A stretch of 53,557 bases of DNA from Mastigamoeba balamuthi (taxonomy: Eukaryota; Evosea; Mastigamoebida; Mastigamoebidae), in the NCBI GenBank assembly GCA_902651635.1, contig CACRSC010000104.1, positions 35,837-89,393 of the forward strand, in the 5' to 3' direction. Positions 40,876 to 52,545 of this stretch are shown piece after piece (within the stretch, counting starts at the first letter, position 1; each line of letters starts with the position of its first letter). The notes under the pieces are model-generated. The model did not search any database. It had not been told where the DNA came from and saw only the letters and a program-made list of their open reading frames with translations. The position numbers and the translations under genes were made by a program.

Positions 40876-41325
40876 TCAGTCCTCGAGCTTCATGTTGAAG
40901 AGCTCGTTGGCGAGGGCCGCGGGGCTGTCGCCGACCAGGGTGTGGCCGCTGTCGTCTGGGGCCCCCAGGAACGTGCCGAGGTGCGTCCTGAAGGAGCAGA
41001 TGGTCTGGTGGGGGTTGGGCCAGTTGATCACGAAGCTCTCCAACTGGGCCTCCTGCAGCCTGTTGGCGCTCACGCGGCCCTCGGTGTCGACCCCCACGTA
41101 CGTGTTGTAGCACGTCCGGAGCGTCAGCTTGCGCAGCACCCTGCGGCTGGACTCGATCCAGAACTTCTCGCAGTCGCCCACGGTCGACCTGTTGGCTGCG
41201 ATGACGCCCCCCGGCTGCGCTGTCACGTACAGCCCGTGCGCCGTGCGCAGCGAAGCGAGTATCGGCCTGGCACAGGCCGTGCACACCAGCGCGGCTGCCA
41301 CTGCGAGCAACACGGAGCGGGACAT
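40876..41325 (-). CDS. Secreted fascin-like beta-trefoil protein
   Basis: 149 residues, ATG at complement 41325, TGA stop. Residues 1-19 form a signal peptide (MSRSVLLAVAAALVCTACAR). The rest is three fascin-type lobes: RTAHGLYVTAQPGGVIAANR ... CEKFWIE; LTLRTCYNTYVGVDTEGRVS then AN...LESFVI; and SFRTHLGTFLGAPDDSGHTL. Fascin folds bind actin inside cells, but with a signal peptide this small version more likely binds sugars or another extracellular ligand (inference). Two Cys pairs could be disulfides. It is intact and GC-rich like the following genes. Confidence 0.7.
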   Translation of the reverse strand: MSRSVLLAVAAALVCTACARPILASLRTAHGLYVTAQPGGVIAANRSTVGDCEKFWIESSRRVLRKLTLRTCYNTYVGVDTEGRVSANRLQEAQLESFVINWPNPHQTICSFRTHLGTFLGAPDDSGHTLVGDSPAALANELFNMKLED

Positions 41326-41399
41326 TTGCGGGCCTGTTGTGGCGGTTGTGGAGCACTTAATGCGCTGCGTGAGTGGCGGGCAGTACAGTTATTGTTAAA

Positions 41400-42059
41400 T
41401 GGTGGTTATTTCGAACTCCCGAGCAGGAGAATAAAACAAAGTGTTCTCCACTAGCTCAGGAGAAAGAAAAACGAGCAGCCGAGCGCGGGGGAGGGAGGGG
41501 AGCGCGCTTAGCAGCTTGCCACTCTAAATGAGGGGCTTGCCACGTCAGCCGCTGACGATGCCGAAATCTCCCGATTCTGCGACTGGAGTGAGCTCTCTCT
41601 ATTTCTCTGTTTATCTTTGATGCATCAGAGAGAGACAAAAATTACCACTCAGACGCTGCTGATGAGCGTTACCTGCACCTCGCCTCCGGCACTGGGGTGT
41701 AAGGCACACATAGTCTTCTGAAAGGTACGCCAGTTGTCAGTCGTTAGAGTTAGGGGTCGGCATGTCGGAGGTAGCGGCTGGTAGTAGGCCAACTAGCAGT
41801 TCTTGGCCGTAGTAGTGGCCAAGGTGCCAAAGTGGCTACAATGCAGACCTCGACCTCTAGTCAGAGTTGCCTTGTGTAGCGGTGTAGCATCGTGTTGAAT
41901 CAATTTTTGTGTGGCGAACAGAAAAAAAAAAGCGCAGAACACCCCCCGAGAAAAAGTGCATACACAAACGTCACTGCCATTTTCTGTTGTATGTTGAACT
42001 TTTGTGCATTTCGTTTTCTGTATTTCGGCCCACACCACACCGACACCTCCGTCCCAACG
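41400..42059. promoter_or_regulatory. Upstream region of the pseudoprotease gene
   Basis: No gene seen. The last 100 bp (ACGTCACTGC ... CTTTTGTGCATTTC ... GGCCCACACC-CACCGACACC) is repeated with minor change at 48265-48377 in front of the truncated copy, so promoter and leader were duplicated with the coding region. It includes the CRE-like TGACGT complement ACGTCACTGC. Confidence 0.4.
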
Positions 42060-45000
42060 ATGGCTCAGCCCCAGCCACAGCCCCCGCAGCCCCAGCAGCC
42101 ACAACCTCCACCACGGCCCTCGCCGTTCATCACGCTGTCCAACTTCACACTGCACCCATTCAGCCAGTTGAGCAGAGGCCTCCTTACTGGGACTCATAGC
42201 ACTCATTGGGGTCTGCGATCATTCCAGGGGCACCGTCCCTGATGGGGAGAGGATGGAGCTGCAGGCCGTGCTGGAAGGGTCCACAAACCGGTCTTTCTCG
42301 GGCATGCGGCCCTACCACGCAGACGGCGCTCCCATGTGGGGGACGTTCACGGTCAGCCTCTCGGTGGGCGCCGGCGCACAGGTGCCGAGCAGCCCGCGTG
42401 TGGAGTTCAAGGTGGTCAACGCACAGGGCCCCTTTGTTGGAGCGGCGTACCCGTTCAACGGCATCAGTCAGGGGCAGAACGAAGTGCGGCTCCTCCACCC
42501 AGAGTCCACCGCCGAGTGGGGGCTGCTGAGGTTCCTCTGCACCGCGGGTGCACACCAGCACAACGTCCGGGTGGAGCCTACCCTGTTTTCGCTCCTCGTC
42601 GGCGTAAACAAAGGTGCGCAGCAGGGCAGCCAGCCCAGTCCAGCCCCTGCCCACACAGTCCTCTCATTTATGGCCCATTTATGACATTTCTGAATAGAGT
42701 CATTAATAGCAAAAAACAGTCAAATGTTATAAATGAGGCATACATGACAGTCGTTTGTTGTGCAAATGTGGGCTTTTATTCTATGGGTGAGAGAAGTCAT
42801 TTATGAGCGAGCCATAAATGAAAGGACTGCGCAGCCCCTGCCCAGAGCACAGCACTCACAGCATTGTGCGTGGCGCCAGTCATGAGCTCGGGCCAGTACC
42901 TCCGCGGAGCCCTGAACGACGTGGAGCTCATGAGTACCTGGACCCGCTGGCTCCAGCGCCACGAGCGAGACACTGTCACGATCTGCGAGGCCCTGGCGAC
43001 GGCGCAGAACATCGTGGACAACCTGCGGATGCTGGCCGCTCGTGTGCACAAGGGCGACACGCTCCTGTTCTACTTCAGCGGCCTGGGCACCACGAGCATG
43101 GTGCCCCAGGATTGCCCGGAACTGCACATCCCCGAGCGCGCAACAACCTGCCTGTGCCCCTGGTCAGTAGTCGCGCACGCACAGCCCTCACATGCGCGGG
43201 CCCGACTGACTCGCTGCTGCTGCCAGGGACATGTTCGAGAAGCCCCTGTGGAGAGGCAACCGCAAATACAACATCGTCACGTCGGTCGACGTGATGGAGG
43301 CGCTCTACCCGGCCCTGCTCAAGGGCGCCACTGTGAACCTCATCCTCGACTGCTCCTTCTCGGGCGTGGAAGACGTCCCGATCAACTGGCCCGGATCCGA
43401 GTGGCCTCCCGAGTACGTCTGCGAGCAGTTCGGGTACGCGCGGCGCTTCAAGAACCTCCGCCTGCCCGACAGCGTCCCCGAGAAGTGGAAGGCAGTCGCG
43501 AACATCAACGACTTCGCCACGGTCGTCGGCATCGTCAACGGGCTCATCAGCGACCTGGAGCCCCAGGACAGGTCCCTCGGCACCGGAGGCCCGCAGGAGA
43601 GCATCAGCGTGGGGTCCGTGCTCGACACCCTGCGCGTGGGTGCGGTCCAGACGGCCCCCAGTGCGGCGGGGGCTGCGGGAAGCGCGAGGTGGGTGGACAT
43701 CTCGCGGGGGGCCCAGGCGTTCGGGACGGACATCGTGGAGGCTGCCCACAGGGCGTCGGCCACGCGCGACGTGGCGCGGGACGCTGAAGCGCCGGCAGCG
43801 CTCGAGGCGATGACGCGGGACCGGTGGGTGGCGGTGGTGCGGCAGGCCGTCGAGCTGGACCCCCGCGGCATGTGCGGGGTGGTGGACACGGCGGCCGGGG
43901 GGCTCCACGCGAGCCCCGAGAGGATCGCGAGGCTCATGCGCGACCTCTCGGACAGCAGCCTGGCCAGCATCCTGGCATCCTCCCCTGCCAGTGCCCGGCG
44001 TGGGTGGAACGAGCAAGAGGGGTCGCTGGCGCTGGGGTCTGGGGGCGACCAGGAGAGACTACAGAGAGCCCTGCGCGAGCTGCCGTACAGGAGGAAGCTG
44101 GAGCTGCTGGACGCACAGCAGACCGCTGCGGAACAGACCGCGGATAACTCGAGGACGGCGGAGCACAAGGAGGTCGTCTCTGGTGCCCGCGAACCGTGGG
44201 TGGGTGTGCTGAGCCAGATGCTGGAGCAGGCACCAGATGCCACCAGGGCTGCGCTGACCTCAGAGATCGGGATGCAGGGGGGCATCACGGCCAGCTGCCT
44301 CAGAGCACTTCTCGGCGCAATCGGCGAGCGCAGCATGGCCAAGAGTATCACCACAATCCGCGAAGCCTCGAAGAGAGCACGCCTGAGTGTTGCGGAGTTG
44401 ACCTCGGAGGAAAGCAATGCACTGGAGAAGGCAGGCCTGCTCTGGAACTCCGGACCACAGGAAGCAGGCGCCCCTTCCATCGGTACACCTCTCCTTTCAT
44501 TGCTCGAGGCAACAGTCAGGGAGGGATCTGCTGTTGTGCCCGCAGTCGCTGCTCAGCTCTCTGCAGACAGAAGCGACCGGTTCCGTGGCGAGAACACCAG
44601 CACTGGTGCGGGATGCCAGGAGAGCGGCATCGCAATCAGTGACCTGCGCGCACTTGTGTCCAGCGGCTTCGGGACAGTTCTCGATCGTGTTGCTGCTGTC
44701 GCTCCTGAGACTGTCCACAACGCTGTCCTCAGAGCCCTCTCGCCTCAGCTGGAGACGTGGCCCTCAAAATACGCGTACAGCGCAACGCCAAGTGTGCAAG
44801 ACACCACCAGTGTTCAGTGGACAGCTGCCCGCGATGTCTGCAACGTCGCATTCGCCTCTGCACTGGTCGGTCAGGGCGATGAGGAGAGCCCGATATGGAC
44901 GAGTCAGAGTCGCTCCCGGTTTTCGAGCGCTGTTTCAGAGCTCCTCGATGGGAGCGGCGACGACAGCGTGCTCTGCGCTGAGTACGTGCTGTCGCTCCTG

Positions 45001-48000
45001 CCCGATGCCAAGTTGTGCGACATTCTCTTTGGGCAGGCGACTGTGCCGTGCACTTCTGTCGGGTGCGTCCTCAGGGGAATGCTGTCTGCCTGGATCCGTG
45101 TTCTCGGGTCAGCCGAAGGACCAGGCGAAGCCCCTCGACTGCTCACCTCAGCTGTGGTATCTGCCCTGGCCGAGAACAGCATCTCCCTGGAGCAGGAAGT
45201 GCGGTTCTACGACGCCCTAATGTGCAGGGCCTCACAGACGCGGTGGTGTGCTGCTCTGGGAATGATGGCCAAGTCACACAGCGGCATCAAGCAAAGGCTG
45301 GGCACATCCAAGCACGCGGGCGAGATCGAGAACGAGACCGCCGCTCTGTCGAACCCGCAGTGGCTGCAGCTGCTGGAAGACGTTGTCAACGGCGATGTGG
45401 TGGCCCTGCAGACCGTCGGGGATGTGCTGGGCCGCGTGGTGGGACGCCATGTGGACACAGCGTCGATCAGCGATGCCGAGGGTGTGGGGCTGGCAGAGCT
45501 GGTGCGCGAGGTCAGCGACGTCGGGTACTCGGGAGTCATTGCAGAGCTCTCTCGGAGGGCGCCGTCCGCGACATCAGCTGCGCTGGTGCAGGCGATGACG
45601 AGGGGAGGCGATGCGGATAGGGCAGCTGCCGAGTACGCGCTTCACGGGCTGGATACAGTGGACAGCCGCGGGCTGCTGGACCTCGTGTCTCTGGGGATAA
45701 AGACGCTGCCCCACGTGCTGCTGCCTCTGATCAGCGCCGCAACTGGAAGGGACGTATCAGAGGAGGCCACGCTCGACTGGGCGAACAGAGCAAACCGCGG
45801 GACAGAGGTGAAGTACAGAATGTGGCCACAGCACTCCGCTACATTATCCAACACAGGGGGCGTGATGATCCTTCTGGCGTCCTCGGAATGGAACCACGAG
45901 AGCGCTGAAGATTTTGTCGGGAATGTCCTCCGATATGACGAGCACGGGAGCGTTCCCAGAAACCCGGGCAACTACGGGTTCTTCACGGTGGCTTTGAACG
46001 CGGCTCTTTTAACTGCCTACGTGACCCACAAGTTCCTCTTTTCTGAAGTCTGGAGACTCATCCTCATCTATCAAGAAACGCTGAATTCGCTGTGCTCTGA
46101 TAATGATCCTCCAGACCAGCAGTTCTCGCAGTCCTGCATCTGCACTCCACAATGGGTCGTTCAGCAGCAGCTCACCGTCCCCTTCCACGCCGTCTTTGCT
46201 CAGCCGCGGCCCAGAGGAATTGCACGGAATCCCCACGAGGCCCGCCAAGGCCGGTCCACGGTGGTCTCGAGGAATCCCAGGAGCGTGGAGGGAGGCCTGC
46301 ACGAGAGCCGGTCGACCGTTCTGGCGCTGTGGGACTCGCCGGTCTCGTTACGCGCTGTGCTGCACGACTCGGTGGTGAGTGGCCAGCTGCGCGATGCCCA
46401 GATCCAAGTGGTGACGCCCACGACGGCCAGGGCCGAGGCCGCGAGGGCGCGGTGGCTGCCAGCCGACGGCGACCTCGGGGACCTGGACAGCGTGCACGCC
46501 TTCGCCGCTGTCCGCGCTGTCGTCGACGCCTTCGAGCGCGTGCTGCGGGAGAGGGCTGCGGGAGAGGGCGAGGGCTTCATGCAGGAGCTGGAGGCCCTGG
46601 ACGAGGGGCGCAGCGGTGGGCCGCAGGCGAGCAGGGGGCTGCGGTGGCAGGTGGGGAGCAGGCTGCTGGTGGACACGCGGTCCAGGGACGTGGAGCAGCC
46701 GCAGTACAGCCGCGGGGCCGGGGGGCTGCTGTTCCCGGTGCGCGCCTGCAGGGGCGACAGGGCGGGGCCCGTGTCGACGAGCAGGGCCTTGGAGGCGGTG
46801 GCGCACACGGCGGGCTACGCGGTGCTGGACGCGCTGAGGCCAGCGTGGGCAGACCACATCAGGGACAGGCCCGAGGGCGGAGTGCTGCACGAGGCGTTTG
46901 CGGACCTGGCGGGGCTGCTGGTGGGCCTGGGGGCGTCGGCCGTGGGCGGGACGGCGGTGGCGCAGACGCGGTGCGACGTGCGGGCAGGCGGCGTGGCCAG
47001 GCGGCAGCAGCCGGGGGTGTCGGACACACTGGGGACCAACGCCGTGCTCAGCGCCTGCAGCACGCTCACTGCCCGCGACGTGTGGTCGCCCCAGACGGGG
47101 CTGCCCCGCGTGGCGGCGAGGCGGTGGAGCAGCCGCGACCTGTCGGCCATGGTCACCAGCGCCGTGTGGTCCGCCGTGTCGTCTGAGCTGGCCAGGCGCT
47201 GCCACGGGACCACCGGAGATGCGCGGCCATCGAGGCCAGGGGCGGCAGAGGACCCCTCGGAGGTGCTGAGCCAGCTGGCCAAGCTGGCCCTGCGCGCCCT
47301 CGTCACCGCGTGCCTGAGCGAGGAGTTCAGGGATGAGGCGCCCACACTCGTGAGGTTCTGCGACTCGCTCGTGGTTCGTCGGACACCATCTGGCTCTGTC
47401 TCCCTCTTGCGCCCTACTCCCACACATCGCGACTCACACTGCCGGAGCAGAGCCGTCCCGACGACAGAGGCGTCTCCAGCAGCGACCCAGAGACATCGTT
47501 CCTCAAGGCCCTCCATCTCGAGCTGGAGAGACGCTTCCTGCTGTCGTCCGTGTGGAGTGTTGAGTCCGGGCTGAGTCTGCAGAACGTCAGCATTGAGCAC
47601 ACGAGTGCCACGGTCCACGGGTTCCACCTCCTCGCAAGCACCGGAACCCAGCAGCAGCCATCTCTTCCATCGCAGCAGGAGCCTGCAATGGAGATGGCCC
47701 AGGCACAGCAGCTCCAGGGCGTCATGAGGGCACCGCTCGGCAGAGCAGCCAAGAGTGCCAGGGGAGCGGAAAAAGCAGAGGCTGCAGGGCCAGCGAGGAG
47801 GATGTGCGAGTGCATGGCGATGGCAGGGGCACAGGCAGGGACTGTGGATTGCCCCATCAGCAGACAGCTGTGGGAGACGCTGCGCAGCGGGGCCCAGGAG
47901 GCGCTGGCGACAGCGGCCAATGACGACCAGACGTGGGAGTCTCTGGTTGGGACGTGGGAGGCTGTGGAGAGGAGGGCAGCGCGACAGGCATTTGCGGACA

Positions 48001-48173
48001 GGCGAATGTGGAGTGCGATCGTTGTGGAGGCGGCTGAGGCGGACGAGGGGTGCGCGCCGAGCGTGAGAAAGCTGGTGCTGTCTCTCGAGTACGTGGTTGG
48101 CTGTTGCAAGGAGAGCGCCAGTCTCTGCCTGTGGAGGGAAGTCCTTGCCGCCTTTTCCAAAAGGAGCCTGTGA
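42060..48173 (+). CDS. Large C2-like/pseudocaspase/pseudo-metalloprotease protein
   Basis: Exons 42060-42166, 42228-42613, 42880-43162, 43227-47349, 47451-48173. The spliced length is 5,622 nt with phase kept at every junction, giving 1,873 residues and a TGA stop. Pro/Gln-rich start, then a C2-like beta sandwich (about 25-150: PSPFITLSNFTLHPF ... FTVSLSVGAGAQVPSSPRVE). Caspase/metacaspase fold: FSLLVGVNK, YLRGALNDVELM, GDTLLFYFSGLGT (about 225-237), VNLILDCSFSG (about 295-305). The catalytic His of SGHG is Leu, and DCCHSG reads DCSFSG, so the Cys is Ser. After a long helical middle, a gluzincin-like domain has VAHTAGYAVLDALRP in place of HExxH and keeps GGVLHEAFADLAGLL (about 1450-1485). Both active sites are lost in an open frame, which suggests a scaffold or inhibitor role. 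Confidence 0.7.
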
Positions 48174-48377
48174 TGAGGCTCTATCTCCTTTCCTCGTCCC
48201 GCGAACACATCAACCGCATCGTAGCAATGTGGCACTCGGAGAGTTTCCCTAAGAAAACAAGCAACATGTCGCAACGTCACTGCTGTGCTGATCTTTTGTG
48301 CGTTTCATTTCTGTGTTGCTTTGGCCCACACCGCACCGACACCGCAGTCCTTCTCAACGGCACAGGATCCAGCTGCG

Positions 48378-48760
48378 ATGGCCCAGCCACAGTTCCAGCA
48401 GCCACAGCCTCCACCACGGCCCTCGCCGTTCATCACGCTGTCGCACTTCACTCTGCACCCATTCAGCCAGTTGAGCAGAGGCCTCCCCCCCTCCTTACTG
48501 GGACAGAGAGCACTCACTGGGAGGGTATGCGGTCCATTCCAGGACCATCGTCCCTGACGGGAAGAGGACGGAGCTGCAGGCGCAGCTCGATGGGTCATCG
48601 AACTGGAAGATTCTATCTTCGTGGAACACCTTTTTTCCGGACCTTCTTGCGGTGCGGAAGAACAGCTACTCACCAGTCGATGACTGCAGAGCCAGCGTCC
48701 TCCTGTGTTCCCTACTCGCAATGGGAAGCAGCGAGGCATGGACAGTGTACCTGGTAGTCG
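48378..48760 (+). pseudogene. Truncated tandem copy of the pseudoprotease gene
   Basis: ATG at 48378. The first exon repeats the parent (QQPQPPPRPSPFITLSHFTL then HPFSQ), with the same intron position (GTTGAGCAG ... CATTCCAG), after which TIVPDGKRTELQAQLDGSSN matches TVPDGERMELQAVLEGSTN. Similarity ends there and unrelated sequence follows. The upstream leader is duplicated too. Probably a 5 prime fragment left by a tandem duplication. Confidence 0.65.
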
Positions 48761-49210
48761 TCGGTGGCGGTAGAGATGAACTTGTTGTTAAGGCTCCAGA
48801 TGTCCAGAGGAGTGCTCATGGGGGGCTTGCTTAAGTGGCCGAAGCAGATGTTCTTGCCGAGGCTCTCCTTCTGCCACCCGGGCATCACGTACTCGCCCTG
48901 GCCCACCCCGCGCAGCTCCTGCACGATGTCCCTGTCGCCCGGCGCGACAGGGGTCCTGGATAGGTGGTTCAGCTGCTACTCGTGTATGTCATGCCGCCCG
49001 AGCACCAGCATCGCCTCACTCGATGCTACATGCGCCTTGGCCACTTGGCCCCAACCTTGATGGGACTCTGCGCCTCGAGAACATGCATCTGACCACACAG
49101 GAGCGCGAGCTGCTCTGTGCTCTGTGCGCAGGTCGATGTCCAACTCCTCCTTGGTTTAGAGTCCCAGCTTCTCGTCATACGCAGGTCGTCAGATGCGTCC
49201 AACGTACCCG
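48730..49210 (-). pseudogene. Unknown decayed coding fragment
   Basis: The minus strand reads RPAYDEKLGL, stop, TKEELDIDLRTEHRAARAP, VASSEAMLVLGRHDIHE, stop, QLNHLSRTPVAPGDRDIVQE, GQGEYVMPGWQKESLGKNIC and WSLNNKFISTATDDYQ. TGA, TAA and TAG interrupt one frame that otherwise reads like protein. All three are one C-to-T step from Arg or Gln. The family was not recognised. It replaces the body of the truncated tandem copy. Confidence 0.4.
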
Positions 49211-49381
49211 CCTGCAGCTGCTTCCGCTCTCACAGCTACGTTATCCACAGGCATGCCTTCTGCCTTTCCGCGAGAGAAGCCGGAGATATTCGTGTTGAGG
49301 CACGGAAGTATTAATCTTCGGACAAGAACGCGCGGGCGTTGAGGCTGCGTTGCCGTTGTTGCTCTTTGAGCCGCTCCTGCC

Positions 49382-52340
49382 ATGGAGAAGACCCCGCCTG
49401 ATGTCGTGCTTGCCATCCGAGCTGCTCTGAGCGGTTCGTAACGCTCCCAGCTCCGCAACGGGCAGCTGATCGCGGGGATCACGCCCCATAGAGTTAAACA
49501 AGGCGGATCACCGCGTACCGGTTTCGTCTGGCGATGGAGACGCCAAGGCCTCCGACACCGCGGCGGTGCCGGTGCCCTCTTCGGAGCACCCAGGTTCTCC
49601 GCACCTCCGCCTGCCGCCCTCTGCTCTCAGAAGCCTCTGCTGCCAGCGTCCGTCCGTCCACTCACTGGTATACCCACGCCCGTCAGCCTCGACTGCCGGG
49701 AGGGGCACGTTTGTCTGCTTCCCGACACTGTCGACGCCCAACCCCAACAGCGGCGGCGGCGGCACTCTGGAGATATTCTGTGCCGAGGGCGTTGCGGTGC
49801 ACGGCGGCGACGAGTACGTAGCCCTGCGCTGGTATGCATCGCATAACGCAGTCGAGGGCATCGGGCCCGGCGAGCTGGCCCGGACGTACGTGCTCGCTTC
49901 GCTTCCTTGCCCCCTCCACCAGCTGCCGGATGAGAGGCTCAGCAGCGTGTGCGCGTGTATGTGTAGAATGTGCTGGCAGATGGTCACGCGCCAGAACTAC
50001 GAGAGGCTGAGGGCCCAGATGGGGGAAGATGCCGAGGCAGCGGCAGCCCGGGCAGCCCGGATGGGTGCTGTCGATTACTACTTCGAGCTCCTGGCCTCCC
50101 GAGACGAACTGGAGGCTGCTGGCTTGATGATCGACAGCGCTTACTGGTTGTCGGAGCGGTTTGTCGACCATTGGAGGAGGAGCCAAAGCCAACGCGAACT
50201 GTTTGGCTTTGGGCCCAACGCGGACCCGTTCATCGGTCGAGTTCGCGCGTATCTTCATGAACTGCGAGTGCATTCCGAGGCACTCCCGGCTGCTCCTCTG
50301 GAAGGGGTGAGGACAGGCGTACCGCCAACCGAAGCCCCGCCGGCCATCGACCAGCGCCACGGGGTGACACAAGTCTCGCATGCGCCCTCGACAGAGATTC
50401 CGCCGCCAGTAATCGCGGCAGGGTTGGTGGTGTCGGGCATGTACGAGAAGGCTGACAGGCACTGCTGGGGCGCCGAGTCCGATCCGGGCCTGACCACAGT
50501 GGAGAAGACGGCGAGTGTGATCCTCGCCTCTCTCCGAGGCCCACAGAAGGTCGTCTGCCACCCTATCCACAACCTGCAGGTCGGCCATCATCGCGTCGAC
50601 GACGGCAACGGTCCGTACTGCGCTGACGATGAATACGATGGTCCCGATTCCGGCAGCGACGTCGAGGGCAGCTCGAACATCGGTGGTGAGGGGAGCATTG
50701 GCAGCGAGTGGCTGGCAGGCTGCTACAACGACGTCCCCCGAAAGAGAGCCCGCCAGTCGCAAGGCGGGAGAGTCACCAGCGTCCTGACTGGAGAGGAGAT
50801 GGAGGCGAGCGCGATCCTCGCCTCGTTCCGTGAACCGCAGCAGAGCACCAGCGAGGTCTGCGCGCTCGAGGCGAGCCCCGCATCCCATCCGCTGGACTCC
50901 CATCGCCGTGGCGATGACGACAGTGGCTCGCCCGACGGGGACGAGGGTCGCGACTCTGACGGCGACGCCGGGGTCAGTGTTGGCGCCAGCGGCGACGACG
51001 AGGATATCAAGCGTGTGGGAGGCGCAGCGCCTCAACCGCCGGAATGCGGCGACGACGAGGACAGTGGAGGCGAGTGGCTGGCACGTTCGCCGCCTCCGGC
51101 GCCGGGGCGGGACTGCGTCATCGACGACAAGGAGAGCAACGGCGGCGCGGGTGAAGCGCCTCGGACGCCGGAGCGCGCCGACGAGGACATAGGCGCCGAG
51201 TGGTCGGCAGATACACCGCCCCCGACGCCGGGGCGCGACCTCGTCAACAACGACGCGAACAAAGGCAGCCAGCAGACCGCAGACGCAGCACCTCGGACGC
51301 CGGAGCATTCCGACGAGTGGGTGGCAGCCGTTCCGACAATGGGGCACGACTGCCTCAACGGCGACGACAACAACGACGGACAGCATCCCACAGACGCTCC
51401 ACAGCGCGCCGACGAGGACATCGACGGCGAGTGGCTGGCAGGCGCTCCGACGATGAGGCACGAGGGCCTCGGCGACGGCGAGGACTGCAACGGTGGCCAT
51501 CAGACTGCAGACGCTGCACAGCGCGCCGACGAGGACTGTGGCGACGAGTGGCTGGCAGGCGCCCCTACAACTGGGCACGAGGACCTCGACAACGGGGAGG
51601 AGAACAACGACGAACAGCAGACCACAGATGCTGCACAGCGCAGAGACGAGGACCATGACGGCGAGTGGCTGGAAGGCGCCTCGACGATGGGGCACGACGA
51701 CCCCGACAACGGGGAGGAGAACAGCGGACAGCAGACCGCAGACGCAACACAACACGCCGACCAGGACATTGGCAGCGAGTGGCTGGCAGGCGCCCCGAAG
51801 ATGGGGCACGAGGGCCTCAACGACGACGAGGTGACCGCAGACACAGCGCGGCGGACTCCGGAGCGCAACGGGGACGAGGCAGAGCCGCCTCTGAAGAGGG
51901 CCCGCCTGTCAGAAGACGAGGAGGAGGACGGCTGCGAGCACAGCGTCGCCCGGCCGTGGGCCCTGGGCCCGGACCTCAGTCCCCTGGCCAGGGCGCTACT
52001 GGGCGACATCGGCAGCGCACCCGCCAGCGACGACGATGGAGGCAGCAGCGTCGGCACGAGCACAGGCAGCGACAGCAGCGGCACGGACAGGGGCGGCAGC
52101 GGCGCTTCGAGAAGCAGCGACGTGGACTCGAGCAGCAGCGACGCAGAGGCATCGAGCTACAGCAGCAGCAGCAGCGGGAGCAGCTACGCGGAGGCATCGA
52201 GCTACAGCAGCGGAAGCAGCGACTCGGGCAGCATCAGCAGCGGAAGCAGCGGAAGCAGCGGAAGCAGCAGCGACAGCGCCGACTCGGGCAGCAGCGACGC
52301 AGAGGAGGCGAGCGACAGCAGCGGCAGCGGCAGGTGGTGA
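49382..52340 (+). CDS. Acidic, Ser/Asp-rich tandem-repeat protein
   Basis: The main frame is open from about 49566 (a GTG, so not a true start) to TGA at 52338-52340. A possible first exon is ATG 49382 (MEKTPPDVVLAIRAALSG). An in-phase intron 49890-49979 (90 nt) would join GPGELARTY to MVTRQNYERL. The N-terminal ordered part includes RMGAVDYYFELLASRDELEA and FVDHWRRSQSQRELFGFGPN. Two TASVILASLRGPQ / EASAILASFREPQ modules follow. Then about seven repeats of roughly 42 residues (EWLAGAPTMGHEGL ... ADEDIDG). LKRARLSEDEEE looks like a nuclear signal. The last 100 residues are Ser/Asp/Gly. Likely nuclear or chromatin-associated, by composition only. Confidence 0.6.
51060..51840 (+). repeat. In-frame coding tandem repeats, about 120-130 bp
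   Basis: Repeats of GACGAGTGGCTGGCAGGCGC-type blocks (EWLAGAP) at about 51070, 51200, 51310, 51430, 51548, 51663 and 51778. Earlier single copies lie near 50705 and 51070 with diverged surroundings. All units stay in frame. Confidence 0.7.
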
Positions 52341-52465
52341 CGCCGGGGTGCCACGAGGGAGAGCGATCGAGCACCACCCCCCATGCTCCTTGCTCGCCAG
52401 CCAGGGCACCCTCCCGCAGCGGGCCCGGCAGTCGGTAGCGAGTGTGGGAGGGGACACGGCACAGG

Positions 52466-52545
52466 GGCAGCACAGCAGCACAGCAGCACAGCAGCACAGC
52501 AGCACAGCGGCACAGCACACAGCACACAGCACACAGCACCGCAGC
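52466..52545 (+). repeat. CAGCACAG short tandem repeat
   Basis: About ten units of an 8-9 bp motif (GCAGCACA and variants ACAGCACAC), just after the Ser-rich gene. No spacers, so not a CRISPR array. Confidence 0.8.

Noticed and set aside
42228-43160. Calling the 42-48 kb gene an active metacaspase
   Set aside because: Both catalytic residues are replaced (Leu for His, Ser for Cys), so enzymatic activity cannot be claimed.
49683-51809. 708-codon minus-strand open frame
   Set aside because: It mirrors the in-frame tandem repeats of the plus-strand acidic gene. The absence of stops follows from GAC/GAG/GGC-rich codons read in reverse, and it has no conserved motif or start.
52466-52545. CRISPR-like array
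   Set aside because: Units are 8-9 bp with no spacers, in a eukaryotic context; a simple microsatellite.
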